NCBI RefSeq assembly: GCF_947179165.1
Contig: NC_077247.1
Location: 45,180,935-45,244,934, forward strand
From: Solanum dulcamara
Taxonomy: Eukaryota > Streptophyta > Magnoliopsida > Solanales > Solanaceae
DNA: 64,000 bases
Reading direction: 5' to 3'
The notes beneath the pieces were generated by a model, which searched no databases, had not been told where the DNA came from, and saw only the letters and a list, made by a program, of their open reading frames with translations. Position 1 is the first letter of the stretch, and each line of letters starts with the position of its first letter. Below, piece after piece: positions 25,101 through 36,758 of this stretch. The translations under genes were made by a program, and so were the position numbers.

Positions 25101-28100
25101 AGTCAAATATAGCATACATTGCCAGGACCACTCGAATTATTGTGAGTCGAACCACCAAAGAAAATATCTCATTGAAGTCTATACCTTCTTTCTGAGCGAA
25201 TCCTTTCACCACCAATATTGCACAATACTTCTTCACTTGATCATTGCCATTGCGTTTGATCTTGTAGACCCATTTGTTTCCAATGGTCTTCCTTCCTTGT
25301 GGTAATTGAACAAGATCACATGTTTTATTTTTATGAAGAGCTTCAATTTCTTCTTGCATTGCTGCCATCCACAAAGATGATTCTTGGCCTTTCATAGCCT
25401 CGTGCAAAGTTGAAGGCTCTCCATCTTCAGTTAATAGACAGTATGCAATATTGCTCTCCATAGAATAATCTGAGTGCCAAGCTTGTTCTCTTCTCTTCCT
25501 AGTTGACCGTCGAACTTCTGGAGTTTCATCTTGCTCTTATTCTTCGTGCTCTGATGCTGCTTCAGAAGAAACTGAAACTTCTTTTCTTTCTTCAACTTCA
25601 ACTGTAGTAGTCTCTAATATTCCTTTTGAAGTACTACATTCTTTTGCTTGTATCTTATTTTCAATAAATACAACATTCCTGCTGATTACCACCTTGCGGG
25701 CAGTGGGATCCCACAAGCGATACCCCTTGGCTCCATCAGCATACTCTAAAAAAATGCATTTCCTGAATTTTGGATCTAAATTTGATTTTTCTTGGGTGTT
25801 GTACATAACATAAGCAGGACTTCCGAATATATGTAAGCGAGAATAATCAGCTGGTTTTCCTATCCACATCTCCATTGGCGTTTTCAGATCAATTACGGTT
25901 GATGGTGACCGATTGATCACATAATAGGCAGTTTTGACTATTTCTGCCCAGAATGGCTTTTCCAACCTTACAGTTGCCAACATAGCTCTTGTCCGTTCTA
26001 ACAAGGTTTTGTTCATCCGTTCTACTACTCTATTTTATTGTGGAGTATATGCATCTGTGAACTGCCGCTTAATACATTCTTATTTACAGAAGTTATCAAA
26101 TTTATCACCAATGTATTCTCCTCTATTATCTTTCCTGAAACACTTGATCTTTTTCTCAAATTCAAGTTCCACCCGCCTTTGAACTCTTTGAAAATCGGAA
26201 AAACATCCGCCTTTCTCTTGATTGGATACACCAACTTCTCTTGGATTAATTGTCGATAAATGACACAAAATATTTCGCTCCTCCTAGGGACTCCATCGAT
26301 GCTTGCTAGACATCAAAGTGGACCAGATCTAGTATTTCCTTGCTTTTAACAGAGGAACTGCTAAACTTTAATCTATTTTGCTTACTGGTAACACAATACT
26401 CACAAAAGGGTAGTAAAACCTTTTTGAGCCCTGGAAGAAGCTTTTGCTCAGCAAGAATCTTCAAACCTCGTTCTGACATATGACCAAGTTTACGACGCCA
26501 TATCATCGTTGATTCTTCAAATGAACTTGCTGGCGCGATTGATGTTTCTCCTCCTTGGTGTGTTTCACCTTTAAGCACATATAGATTTGCAGCAAGTTTT
26601 TCTGCTTTCATCACTACAAGCGCTCCTTTGGATTTTTCATGACTCTACCATGAGTCTTATATGAATATCCATTATCATCTAATTGTCCCAAAGACAATAG
26701 ATTCTTCCTTAAGTCTTTTACATGTCGTACCTCCTACATGGTGTGTATCGTGTCATTATACATTTTTATTTTAATTGACCCAATACCAATCACATCTAAA
26801 GAATGATCGTCTCCCATGAACACAGACCCTCCTAAAATAAGATTATATTGATAGAACCATTCTCTTCGGGAAGTCATGTGCTATGTTGCTTCTGTGTCCA
26901 TGATCCAGACATCAGTGAAATATTTTCTGCCTTCATTATTTAATATTGCTTTACTACATAAATATCTCCATCATCCAAGGTATTTACAATATTTCCTTGA
27001 GCATTTGATGGCTCAGGGTGTTCATTCTTCTTCTTGAACCGACAATCTTTCTTGAAGTGCCCTTTCTTGTCACAGTTGTTACACTTAATATTCTTTTTAC
27101 TTCTTGATTGAGATCTACAATGATTATGACTCCCACTAGGGCCATATTTCGTTGGTATTTCTCTCACCACCATCAAAGCTGCATCTTGCTGCGAACTTGC
27201 TTGTGTGTCTTCCTTATTTTTGCGTCGATTTTCTTCTTCTAAGACAGCGACTGCAATTTAATCGAAAACTAAACTGTCTGTACTGTTCGTCAGGTTGATG
27301 ATAAGTTGATCATACGAGTCAGGCAGACTTTGAAGTAGAAGCTCCGCACGTTCAGTTCCCTCTATTTTGCAACCCATTGTTGAAAGTTGCGAAAACAGAG
27401 TTTTCAAAATATTGATGTGTTCAGTAACTGACATGGACTCTGCCATTCAAAGAGTATACAATCTTCTTTTTAAGAAGATTTTATTATGCAAAGACTTGGC
27501 CTCGTACAACCCCGTAAGAATATCCCATATTTCTTTCGCCATCCGTTTTTCAGCCATACTAGACAACACTTGATCAGCTAGTGTCAAGTGTAGATCAGCA
27601 ACTGCATTGTTGTCTATGTTATTCCACTTGCTATCATCAGTGAAGTCTGTGGGTCTGCCTTCAATTGCAGCTAAGCAATTGTCCTTTTTCAATATCGCTT
27701 TTATTTTCATTTTTCACAATGAGAAATTAGTCTCATTAAATTTCTCAACGTCAAATTTTATTGTACTCGACATTGTTATCTGCTTCACACCCTTCTAGAT
27801 CATTTCTGAATATTTTGCGAACAATCGTGACAAACTGTATCGTCACCAAAATTTAATATTCATGTAAATAGTACTTTTCACCGAACTTTACTATTCACGA
27901 AAATTTACTATTCACAGATAGTATCTTCGCATAAAATAGACAGAATAACTAAGAGCTCTGATACTACTGTTTGGGGGAGGAAGTACCACAACTAAAGTTT
28001 GATATGATAATAAATGATGAAAATAAATTGGATACGAGAATTTTACGTGAAAACTCCTCAAACAGATAGAGGAAAAAACCACGGGGTAGAAGGATTTTAC

Positions 28101-29335
28101 TAATAAAATATGAGAGTACATTGCTCTCAAATACAAGGAGAAAACAACAATTAACACTCATCTCTTGTAAAAGCAATATCTCACTAAAGAGAACACTCAA
28201 AACTACAATATTTATCTTGATATATAACTCTCTTTGTATTCTTACTCTCTCTTTTGTTTTGGAATGAATTAAATGAGGGCATGAGTTCCTCTACTTATAG
28301 AGAGGATGAAACGCGTAAACGAATTTTTATAAAATGCGTAAACGAATTTTACTCATTTCATTAAAACGCGTAAAATGAAAGCTAACAACAATTTTTCTCA
28401 ATAAAGTCTGTCTCTGCCTAATTTTTCTGCCAATTTTTTCTTGCCTGCTTTTCCTTTTTTGACTTAGACTTTTCTTGCAGTATCATCATGTTTTATCTTT
28501 AAAAGAACTGGACGATGCATCTATACCACGAAATGGTTTCTAAAAGATTGTTAAATTTTGTTTCTTCCTCTGTTTTAACAGAAAGTCAAAAACGATGCCA
28601 CTTGGTATTTAATTAATGTTTCCATTTTAATTTGTTTGTCTAATTTTTAATTTGACATGATCTTGTGATGTTTAACAAAAAATACATAGAATATAACATA
28701 ATTTTATTATCTTAAATTTGTCACGTGCAAAATTAAAATTAAAAAGTTTCAAACAATTAAAGCTACTTTTGCAGATTGCGACAGCACCTGATCAAGGCTC
28801 TCACTCGCTCAGAACGTCGATGTGATAGGAATCGATATCTAATGAATTCCATGGTTCCAATAGAAATGAAAGAAAGAGACATTTTTTTTATAAACGAACT
28901 AAAAAGAAAAGTAACCAAAAAAACAAATTCAAACATAATTGTTTCGAACATCCTACCTGTGACAATCACTTTTTTTAGTAGCGATTCAAGAAAAAAATCA
29001 TACTTTTTTAAAACCTAGAATGAACAGTGTTTAATTAATAAGTCAACACCAAATAAAATGAATAGTGTTTGAATATAAACCTGGAAAAATCCCCATTCTT
29101 GGCAAGCAAGATGAAACCTGTTAAGCTCTGTATCATCATCATCTCCAATTTCTAGCAGTTTTTTCATGTCAATAACTGGAACTTGAGGCAATATAACTAT
29201 GGAAGAATGTGATTGATTTTCGATATCATTACGAATATATCGCGGCGGAACGGCTGCTAATTGTTGCTTTGCAAGTTGTTGAACATTAGGCACTTTCAGA
29301 GAGCCACCTAGCTTTCTCGACCTTGCTTCTTCCAT
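22136..29335 (-). CDS. Gene C: SRG1-like 2OGD with iron-ligand His replaced by Tyr; copia in intron 1
   Basis: Exons in coding order: 29335-29081, 23143-22896, 22806-22479, 22402-22136 (255, 248, 328 and 267 bases), giving 365 residues with no stop and GT-AG sites. The first intron (29080-23144) is 5937 bases because a complete copia element lies in it; without that it would be about 750 bases. The fold elements are kept: VPNVQQL start, WGFFQ, H232 and D234 (PHTDS), and RIS (R299, S301). At residue 289, where genes A, B, D and E have the EHR histidine, this protein has Tyr (codon TAT, minus strand 22369-22367). That His is the third iron ligand in the family, so normal catalysis is doubtful. 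Exon 3 is one codon longer than in its paralogues. It could be a decaying gene, a non-catalytic homologue or an altered enzyme. Correct splicing across the long intron is assumed. Confidence 0.85.
23301..23789 (-). repeat. 3' LTR of the intronic copia element
   Basis: 489 bases, aligning with 27968-28479. It lacks a duplicated GCGTAAACGAATTT stretch found in the other LTR, and its outer end reads TCTTTCGG where the other has TGTTTGGG. The many differences between the two LTRs suggest an older insertion than the nested block at 33817-57192. Confidence 0.88.
23971..27773 (-). pseudogene. Degenerate copia gag-pol of the intronic element
   Basis: Gag starts at ATG 27773 but meets a stop within 20 codons. 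Gag has a CX2CX4HX4C zinc knuckle ([14 protein letters not shown], about 27096-27055). The protease motif is altered to DTEAT followed by a stop (about 26912-26895), where the family has D[ST]GAT. Integrase with LGHMSERG and a CX2C pair spans about 26614-25540. RT spans 25461-24690 with an intact YVDDM motif, and RNase H 24564-23971. At least eight frames are needed to read through, so it cannot make a working polyprotein. Confidence 0.88.
27968..28479 (-). repeat. 5' LTR of the intronic copia element
   Basis: 512 bases, ending in TG...CA on both strands. It contains a short internal duplication (GCGTAAACGAATTT twice, near 28313-28355). The adjacent interior base context gives the tRNA-Met primer site. 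Confidence 0.88.
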
Positions 29336-29393
29336 TGATCAAGTTTTTTTTCTTTTTCTTTTCAGCTTCTCCTTGTTTTAGAGAGGAAACTTA

Positions 29394-29401
29394 CTTATAT
29401 A
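29394..29401 (-). promoter_or_regulatory. TATA-like box of gene C
   Basis: TATATAAG on the minus strand, 58 bases before the gene C ATG. This gives room for a leader of about 30 bases. Motif evidence only. Confidence 0.45.
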
Positions 29402-31327
29402 CCGTAAGGACTAAGGTCACCTTATTTTTATATTTGTATAGGAATGATTTTAGATATTACAAGATTTTTTTATTTTTTTGTACAATAACATGTGCTTTGA
29501 CCAAATGTACAGCCCACCAAAACAAATAAAAACCAACAGAAGAGAAATTCTACCAAATAAGAAATAGCAAAAAAACCAAGAATAGGAAAGTGGGAAGCGG
29601 AAGAGTACTTGAGATTCTCTTTCTCAACCAAATCGGAGCTGAAGATAGATTCAATTATGTGTGCTTGAAAAAGTAATTTTTAAGTCAAAAATATAAAGTC
29701 AAATATAAATTACTTTTAAATTAAAAAATAAAAAGTAGGGAGGTCTACTTTTAAGTCAAATTATTTTTCTTTTTTTAAAAAATAAAATTATTCTCACCCC
29801 ATCTAACTCTCCGCTCTAATTTATATTTATTTTTTTATATATTTTTTTCATTTTGTATTAGATATGTAAATATATTTTTGAAATAAAAAATTTATATTAA
29901 AAAAGTCTTGCATCAATTAAAAAATATTTTTCTAAAATCATATTCAAGTAAAAAATATTTTCCTAAAATCATATGTATATATCTAACACAAAACAAAAAA
30001 AAATTGAAAGCAGAGGATTAGGTTGGGCGGGATAAAAAAAAATTAAAATAAAATAAAATAAAAATATCTAAATTATTATTTGAAGGTGTGTTTGGGGGGA
30101 GGGGGGTTGAAGTGAGAATTTTTTCAAAAACTTTTATAAAAGAAATTTAATAAATAAAAATAAAACTAAAAATTTAGGGTGGGGGTATGGTGAGAGAAAG
30201 TGGTGGAGTGAGATAAGAAAAATACATTATATTTTATTTTATAATTTTTTTTGAGAAAAAATAGTAATATTTTAATCTTTAATTTTAACTAATTCTAATA
30301 ATTTATTTAAATTTTGTTAAGGGAGAATGTTTTGTTCATGTGGAGTGTGATGTGTCAATTTTTTTTAAATGAAAGAGAGAGTGTAGTACACACATCATGA
30401 TATGATGAGAGTGGAATAAAAAAGATATATATATTTCTCAAACTAATAAATAATAGTTTAAGTATGAAACTCACGTTTCCAATATTTAAGGAGTCTGTTG
30501 TTGTTGGATATACTCTTGATATCCAAACATCTATTGTTGTTGATATATATTCTTAATATTCATAACTCCCCTTCTTTATACATTTATAACATTCAAATAT
30601 TTAATTTAAAACTTTAAATATCTTTTGATATTTCTCTATATAAATTCTATCTTTTTGTTGCATAAGATTCTTATCAAAAATTATCCTTTTTATTCTATAG
30701 TTAAAATAGTGAAGCACATATGCTATTATTATACTATTTGATTCATGCTTTAGTTTGACTCGACGAAGAAGACTCTTGAATTTTAATTAGTTATGGGAGA
30801 AGGTGTCGACAAGAACTTGAAAAATTATATATTGATTCTATTTTTCTTTTTCCATCTATATTATTATGATGAAAGTCTTAAGAAGGATGTGTATGCTATT
30901 TTTTTTTCTTGTTATTTTTTGTGTTTTCTTTCTATTAGATATCTTTAATTTAATTTTCTATGAATTTTGTTATAAGTCTATATTTTTATTTGGGCAGTTA
31001 ATCATTTGTGACTTTATTAGAGTTTGATAACTAATGACTAAAGTTCAAAATTTATAGTTTATTGCTTAATAGGAATTAGTTATAAACATTAAAATAGACC
31101 CCTTATTGATATTTCTTATTACACTTTTAAAAATTCACTTTTAATTATTGTATTTTAGTATTCATTACACACATATTTTCATACAATTTTAATCATTTTA
31201 ATGAATCTATAACAATTTATTGGGGACACATATACAAAAGAGGTGTCCAGAAACTAGTAATAATCAAACAGGGGAACTCCAAATTACAACAGCAAGGGTA
31301 ACTTGTACTAGTATATCAAAATGGTAC
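29402..31327. other. Spacer between genes C and D
   Basis: No coding region is visible. It is AT-rich with runs of A and T, a purine-rich patch near 30090-30210 (GGGGGGAGGGGGG), and a repeated TTGTTGTTGGATAT / TTGTTGTTGATATA phrase near 30496-30550 that may be an LTR remnant. The 3' flank of gene D (31255-31327) resembles those of genes E and F. Confidence 0.45.
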
Positions 31328-33691
31328 CTAGGATTCATCATCCCTCTCCTCTACCTTCATGAAATCAAGGTATGATTTTCCGTCAAGTTTTCGTGCAAAA
31401 AAGTCCTGTAAATATTTAAGCACGGAAACTCTTCGGAATATTGGAGGATTATTTGGTCCAATGAGGCTGTGTGCAGGTCCTAATTCGGATTCAAGGTTGA
31501 TGTTATAGAATGTCGCAACAGAGAGTCGTTCTTCATTTGAGTTTACAATTGCTCTGTGCTCAATGCTCCTATAGACACCATTGCTCACTATCTGCCAAGT
31601 CAAGTTTTAATTATGAATCAAAACAAAAATTAACCAATAACTTGCACACCAAAGCTACAATTTTCACTACTTCGCCACCCTTTGAGAAATAAATTACTCA
31701 GTAAAGAGTAGTTATTTACCTCCATCATATCCCCAATATTCACAATCAAAGCATTTGGGAGGGGCTTTATAGGCACCCAAATATTGTCTTTTCGGACTTG
31801 GAGACCTTCAGTTCCGTTCAGCTGGTAAAGGATGGTGAGGGCATCAGCATCAGAATGAGGGCTTAAGCCAATTGCCCTGTGTGGCTCAGGGCAAGGCGGA
31901 TAATAATTCATCTTCATTGACTGCATACCATCACTGAATAGATCTCTCATTTCTTTTTCATCCATTCTTAAAGCCTTTGCCAATTGACATACAATGATCA
32001 CTGCTAGGCTCTTCATTTCTTTGCAGTATGCTTCGATGATATCCCTGCATTTCAAAAACACAAACAAATTAAGAACTGAGGAGAGCGAAGATCAAGGGAC
32101 AAGTTAGAAATACAAGTTTTAACAAAAAGTATAGTTAACAATCTGGTAACCTAGTTTATAGCAACTTCAGAAATCTCAGGGAGAATAAAGTAAAGGGACC
32201 TTACTCCTGGTTAATGTTCTAATGGACGACTTGGACTTCTCCCTTAAATTTTCTAAGAACTCGCTAATATCATTGGATAGAGGAGTTTGTTGCTTAAATG
32301 GTCAATGAACTAGTAGAAATAGATGAACAAAGTCAATTTTCTTGACTTTTTTGATACAAAAGAAAGAAAAGTAATTTCATTCACTTATATCAAATAGTTA
32401 GAGTGATCGTTTAAGCAATGGACTCTGGAATAAAGTAATATTCTAGTAAGGAGATAGGCACCTGAGCTTTGAGGGCAACTTCTGAAACAAGTCCACTTTG
32501 CGGATATGAGGAGGAAGAGTCATTAAGCCAAACATGTCACTCCAATCAAGCTTCTGCTCTTCTGACATAACGAATGTATGCCCGAAACCTTCAAAGCTGT
32601 CTTCCTGTTGCCATAGTTTCTTCTTTTCTTCCATTGGAAGTTTGAACAATTCAATAACCTCTCTCTTGAAGTCCTCCAGTAAAGAAGGTGTCACTCCATG
32701 GTTTATAACCTAACATTCAACAATATGCTAGCAAATTCTACAACCTTTTCACAATTACAAAGCTAGCTCTACCAGAAAACAAAGAATAATTTTTCTAAAC
32801 TAGTACTCATACAACCAATAAATGAGAAGGATAACGCATTTTAGACATCACTATTGTGAATTTGTGATATTACACTTCATCCTTGACAAGTTAAAATTTA
32901 AATCTCTGTTTTGGGAAGGAAAAAAAAAAGGAAAGTTGAAAATAAGTTTTAACATATCTTTAGATGTTTAATTTGAACTAAATAGATGAAAATTATATTA
33001 CGAGTAGAGTGTGTTTGAGGAAAATTTCTAAAAGTTGCTTATTTTGTTACGAGTGAAGGTCAAAACCATACCTAAAGTATTTCGATTTTTTGAATCTCCA
33101 ATCTGAACTATCTAAGTGTTCACTTCCATCAACAATTTATCAAAACACTTATCAACTATGAAGTTCACTTTTTCTATTTAAATTATCATCGACTATCCGT
33201 TCTTTCATACTCCTATTTAAAATATTATCATTTAAGTAGGAAAAAGAAAAAATTGATAGAGAGATCGATAAACATTTATTGGTCAAATGCGAAACTCTAA
33301 AAATCAGTATATGTTAGGTGTGTTTTTGAAGCTTTTTTTTTTGATAATGATTAGTTTTATCAAGAAAACCAATTTCAATGCAAATAAAAGTCGTTCAGAC
33401 CAAACACGCAGAAATAATTAAACAAAATTATGAAGAAAATAAAACCTGGAGGAAACCCCACTGTTGGGAAGCCAAGTGAAGCTTTTGCAGCTCAGAATCC
33501 ATGGCATCCCCTGAAATCAACTTTTGAAGATCGATAACTGGAACAGACTCTCCGGCGGATATGACCGGAGTTTCTTGCTCTGAGCGGACATACCTGGCCG
33601 GAATATTGGTTAGGTGCTGTTTGGCAAGCTCTTGAACACTTGGAACTAACAGAGATTTTCCAAAGTTCAGTTTTGCCGGCGTTGACTCCAT
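31328..33691 (-). CDS. Gene D: SRG1-like 2-oxoglutarate/Fe(II) dioxygenase, intact
   Basis: Exons in coding order: 33691-33446, 32709-32462, 32044-31720, 31591-31328 (246, 248, 325 and 264 bases), giving 360 residues with GT-AG introns. Iron ligands are H228, D230 (PHSDA) and H285 (EHR), with RLS (R295, S297) for 2-oxoglutarate. The start MESTPAKLNFGKSLLVPSVQ is nearly shared with gene E. An upstream in-frame TTG exists, but ATG 33691 is the first ATG. It belongs with gene E to a subgroup distinct from A, B and C (KSLLVPS start, LWQQEDSFEGFG, and FFARKLDGKSYLDFMKVE near the C terminus). The 23.4 kb retrotransposon block begins 125 bases upstream of its ATG, so its expression may be changed. 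Confidence 0.94.
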
Positions 33692-33764
33692 TTGCTCTTG
33701 TTGCAAACTTGAAATTTAATTACGAATTTGACTTTGGGTTTTATCTACTTCTTCCAAAACCATA

Positions 33765-33774
33765 TAGTATATAA
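33765..33774 (-). promoter_or_regulatory. TATA-like core promoter of gene D
   Basis: The minus strand reads TTATATACTATATGG about 75 bases before the gene D ATG. Only about 42 bases separate this site from the copia LTR, so any proximal promoter elements further out have been moved 23 kb away. A similar site upstream of gene E is at 62813-62822. Confidence 0.45.
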
Positions 33775-33816
33775 TAGTAGTAATTTTTAATTTTTATATA
33801 TATGACGATACTTACC

Positions 33817-34160
33817 AGTTGACTAAAGGTATAGTTAGTCAAGCTACCATGGCTAATTAATGGTAGTTAAGCTAACAAGAAATAGTTAACTGGTTGTTAG
33901 ACACTAACTAATGGGTTGTTAGTTAGTTATAAATTCTGTTAGGTGTGTATATGTACACAATACAGAACTTAGTACAAATACATATATATGTACATGTATC
34001 AGTTGAAAAAAAACAATACAATGGAGATATTTCTTTCTCTCTCTTTCTCTCTAAACTCAAAAGTCTCCCCTCACTCTCCCTCTCTCTAGCCTCGTCTCTT
34101 CTTTTCTATTTTTCCTCCATTAATGGAGCACTGAGAACCTCCATTAATAGAGTTTTAGCA
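33817..34160 (+). repeat. 5' LTR of the outer copia element
   Basis: 344 bases, beginning AGTTGACTAAAGG (the other LTR begins TGTTGAC) and ending TTTTAGCA. It has a TATA-like TTATAAAT at 33928-33935 and a CT-rich stretch (34030-34130). It contains about 25-base inverted pieces (CTCCATTAATGGAG) near its end. Transcription would run away from gene D. Confidence 0.93.
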
Positions 34161-34301
34161 TGGTATCAGAGCCCGCACTACGATCTACTAAGTGCGGCAA
34201 CCTACTGCTGAGATTCAAAGCCAAGGAGCACTAGAATCGGAAGTCAGCGGCTAAGAGGAAACAACAACAAACAAAAGAAAAAAGGCTCAAAGCTTGAAGA
34301 A

Positions 34302-36758
34302 ATGGCGATTACAGCTGGATTTGAAGCTGGATCTATGGAAACCAGCAACCAAAACACAAACGCCACCACCGAGACAGCTCAATTCAACATTCCGGTGATA
34401 GACCACAATCATCCGCTCTATCTTCAACCTAGTGATACTCTAGGAAGCTCACTGATCTCCGTGCAACTCACCGGCTCAGAAAACTACGCAATATGGAGTA
34501 GGTCCATGCGTATTGGACTGCTAGGTAAGAGTAAATTAGGGTTTGTGGATGGTAGATATCCTAAGTCGAAATTTCCCTCTAAATACTTTGATATTTGGGA
34601 AAAATACAACGCCGTAGTGTTGTCTTGGATTATGAACTCTGTTAGACCAGACCTACTTAGCAGCGTAGTATACAGTGATGATGCTCACAAAGTATGGTGT
34701 GAGTTAAAAGAGAGGTTTGACAAGATCAATGGAGTACATGTATTTCACCTTCACAAGGAGATTCACAGCTTAAACCAAGGAACACTGTCAGTGACCGATT
34801 ATTACACCACACTTAAGAGCTTGTGGAACAAATTCGACTCCATCATGCCATGTCCAGGATGTTCCTGTGATGAATCCAGAAAATTCAAGGAACACTGTGA
34901 GTATCAAAGGCTACTCCAGTTCCTAATGGGATTGAATGAGTCCTACTCAACTGCTCGAGGACAAATTCTGCTTCAAACTCCTACCCCAAATCTAAACAAA
35001 GCTTTTTCACTTATCTTAGATCATGAAAGTCAGAGAAATCTAGTCCATACCAATTCAGATGTCTCGCTTCACAGAACTATTGAAAGTGCAGCCCTATTCA
35101 GTCAGAAAGCATATACTCATGAAAATAGAAATGGAAATTTTGGAAGTGGTGATGGTCATCCAAACAGAGGACACTATGACTCTCAATACAAGCCACAGGC
35201 TCAGAAAACTCAGAAAGTTGTATGTGAAGTGTGTGGATACATGGAACACACTAAGGAGCAGTGCTTCAAGGTTAAAGGTTATCATGTGGGGTGGAGATCA
35301 AAGAAGAAAGGTGGAGGCACAAGCTCTTATGCTAATCAAGTTGAAGTCTCTCAATCTACTAACAATGGCCTGCCCACTCTGAATCCTTCAACTCCACCAA
35401 CTGCAACTTTCTTCACACAAGATCAATATCAACAAATCATCCAGATGCTGGCAAAAGGAAGTGAGAATGCAGGGGAGCATTCATCTAAAGCAGCTTCTGT
35501 AGGTAGTACCTTAGCTGCCTTAGTATCCAAATATGTGCCTTTGGACTGGATAATAGATACTGGAGCCACAGATCATATGACAGCTAGTCTTGATGTGCTT
35601 GATGCAGTTCACCCTGTGCCTAGCCCTGAGAGAAAAGAAGTTCACCTCCCTACTGGTAATGTAGTATCAGTCTCACACACTGGGAGCACAAAAGTACTTG
35701 GTAGTCAAAGTATTAGTAATGTGTTGTTTGTTCCAGACTTCAAGTGTAACTTACTGTCTGTGTCAAAACTTACCAAGGAGCTTCAATGTATGACAGCCTT
35801 CTTTCCTGATTTTTGTATTTTTCAGGACCTCTCAAATGGACTGGCCAGGGGGATTGGTAGAGAAGATCAAGGCCTCTACATCCTCAAAGAAAATCTCATC
35901 AGCTCAGCTCCAGCCTTTCTTTCCTCTGCACACTCAACACATACTGCCTCTGCTTCAACAAGTCAAGCTGAATCTGACTCCTTGTGGCATAGAAGATTGG
36001 GCCATGCCCCCATAGACATAATAAAGAAGTCCTCTGGTCTTGATATAGTTCATACTACTGTACAGTTACCTTGCACTGTCTGCCCCTTAGCTAAACAAAC
36101 TAAACTACCTTTTCCAACTAGCTCTTATGTCTCTACATCAGTGTTTGAGCTAGCTCATTGTGATATTTAGGGCCCTTACAGAGTTCCCACTCATTCTGGA
36201 ATAAAATACTTTGTTACCTTAGTGGATGATTTTTCCAGGTTTACTTGGTTGTTTCTTATTTCCTCCAAAGCTGATACTATAGTTGTGTTGAGAAAGTTCT
36301 TTGTACAAGTTCATAATTTTTTCTCTACTACTATTAAAACCTTCAGAACTGATAATGGGAGTGAGTTTTTTAGCCATGACTTTCAATCTCTACTTTCTAA
36401 TCTTGGTGTCCTTCATCAAAGTACATGTGTCTACACTTCTCAACAAAATGGGGTCGCTGAAAGGAAGCATAGAACCATTCTAGACATGGCTAGAGCAATC
36501 AGGTTCCAAACTAGCATGCCTCTGAAGTTTTTGGGTGAGTGTGTCACCACTGCTGTGTATATTCTTAACAGACTTCCTTCCAAACTTCTTCACTATAAGT
36601 CCCCATTTGAAGTACTTCACTCTTCACCTCCTTCCCTCTCCCATATCAGAACATTTGGCTGCCTGTGCTATGCAGCCTGTCCCAAGATCTCAGACAAATT
36701 TGCCCCCAGAGCTATCCCTGCAGTCATGATGGGATACTCCCTGTCACAAAAGGGCTAT
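34302..36758 (+). pseudogene. Outer copia gag, protease and integrase (5' part of pol)
   Basis: One frame runs from ATG 34302. A copia-type gag domain (ENYAIWSRSMRIGLLGK near residue 65) is followed by a CX2CX4HX4C knuckle (CEVCGYMEHTKEQC, about 308-321), protease WIIDTGATDHM (DTG near 418) and the integrase zinc region (WHRRLGH ... CTVC). A single TAG at 36168-36170 sits where HCDxGPY normally has Trp. The same frame then continues through the integrase core (VDDFSRFTW, FRTDNGSEF, AERKHRTI) until the gypsy insertion at 36759. Apart from that stop this part is well preserved. Confidence 0.92.

Larger units (their letters stand above)
23301..28479 (-). mobile_element. Ty1/copia retrotransposon inside intron 1 of gene C
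   Basis: LTRs at 23301-23789 and 27968-28479 flank a 4.2 kb interior. The five bases GTATC precede (23296-23300) and follow (28480-28484) the element, a perfect target duplication. On the minus strand the order is 5' LTR, primer-binding site complementary to initiator tRNA-Met (TATCAGAGC at about 27955-27964), gag, protease, integrase, RT, RNase H, a polypurine tract (AAGTGGGAGA, about 23790-23802) and 3' LTR. That domain order is Ty1/copia. It is 5179 bases long, in the same orientation as the host gene, and coding-dead through many stops. Confidence 0.93.

Noticed and set aside
22136..29335. Gene C as two separate genes (exon 1 at 29081-29335 apart from exons 2-4)
   Set aside because: Exon sizes, phases and splice sites match the paralogues exactly, and the long gap is explained by the copia insertion with its GTATC duplication.
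33945..34211. An 88-codon frame starting in the copia LTR
   Set aside because: It covers the CT-rich LTR and primer site and has no counterpart in copia proteins.
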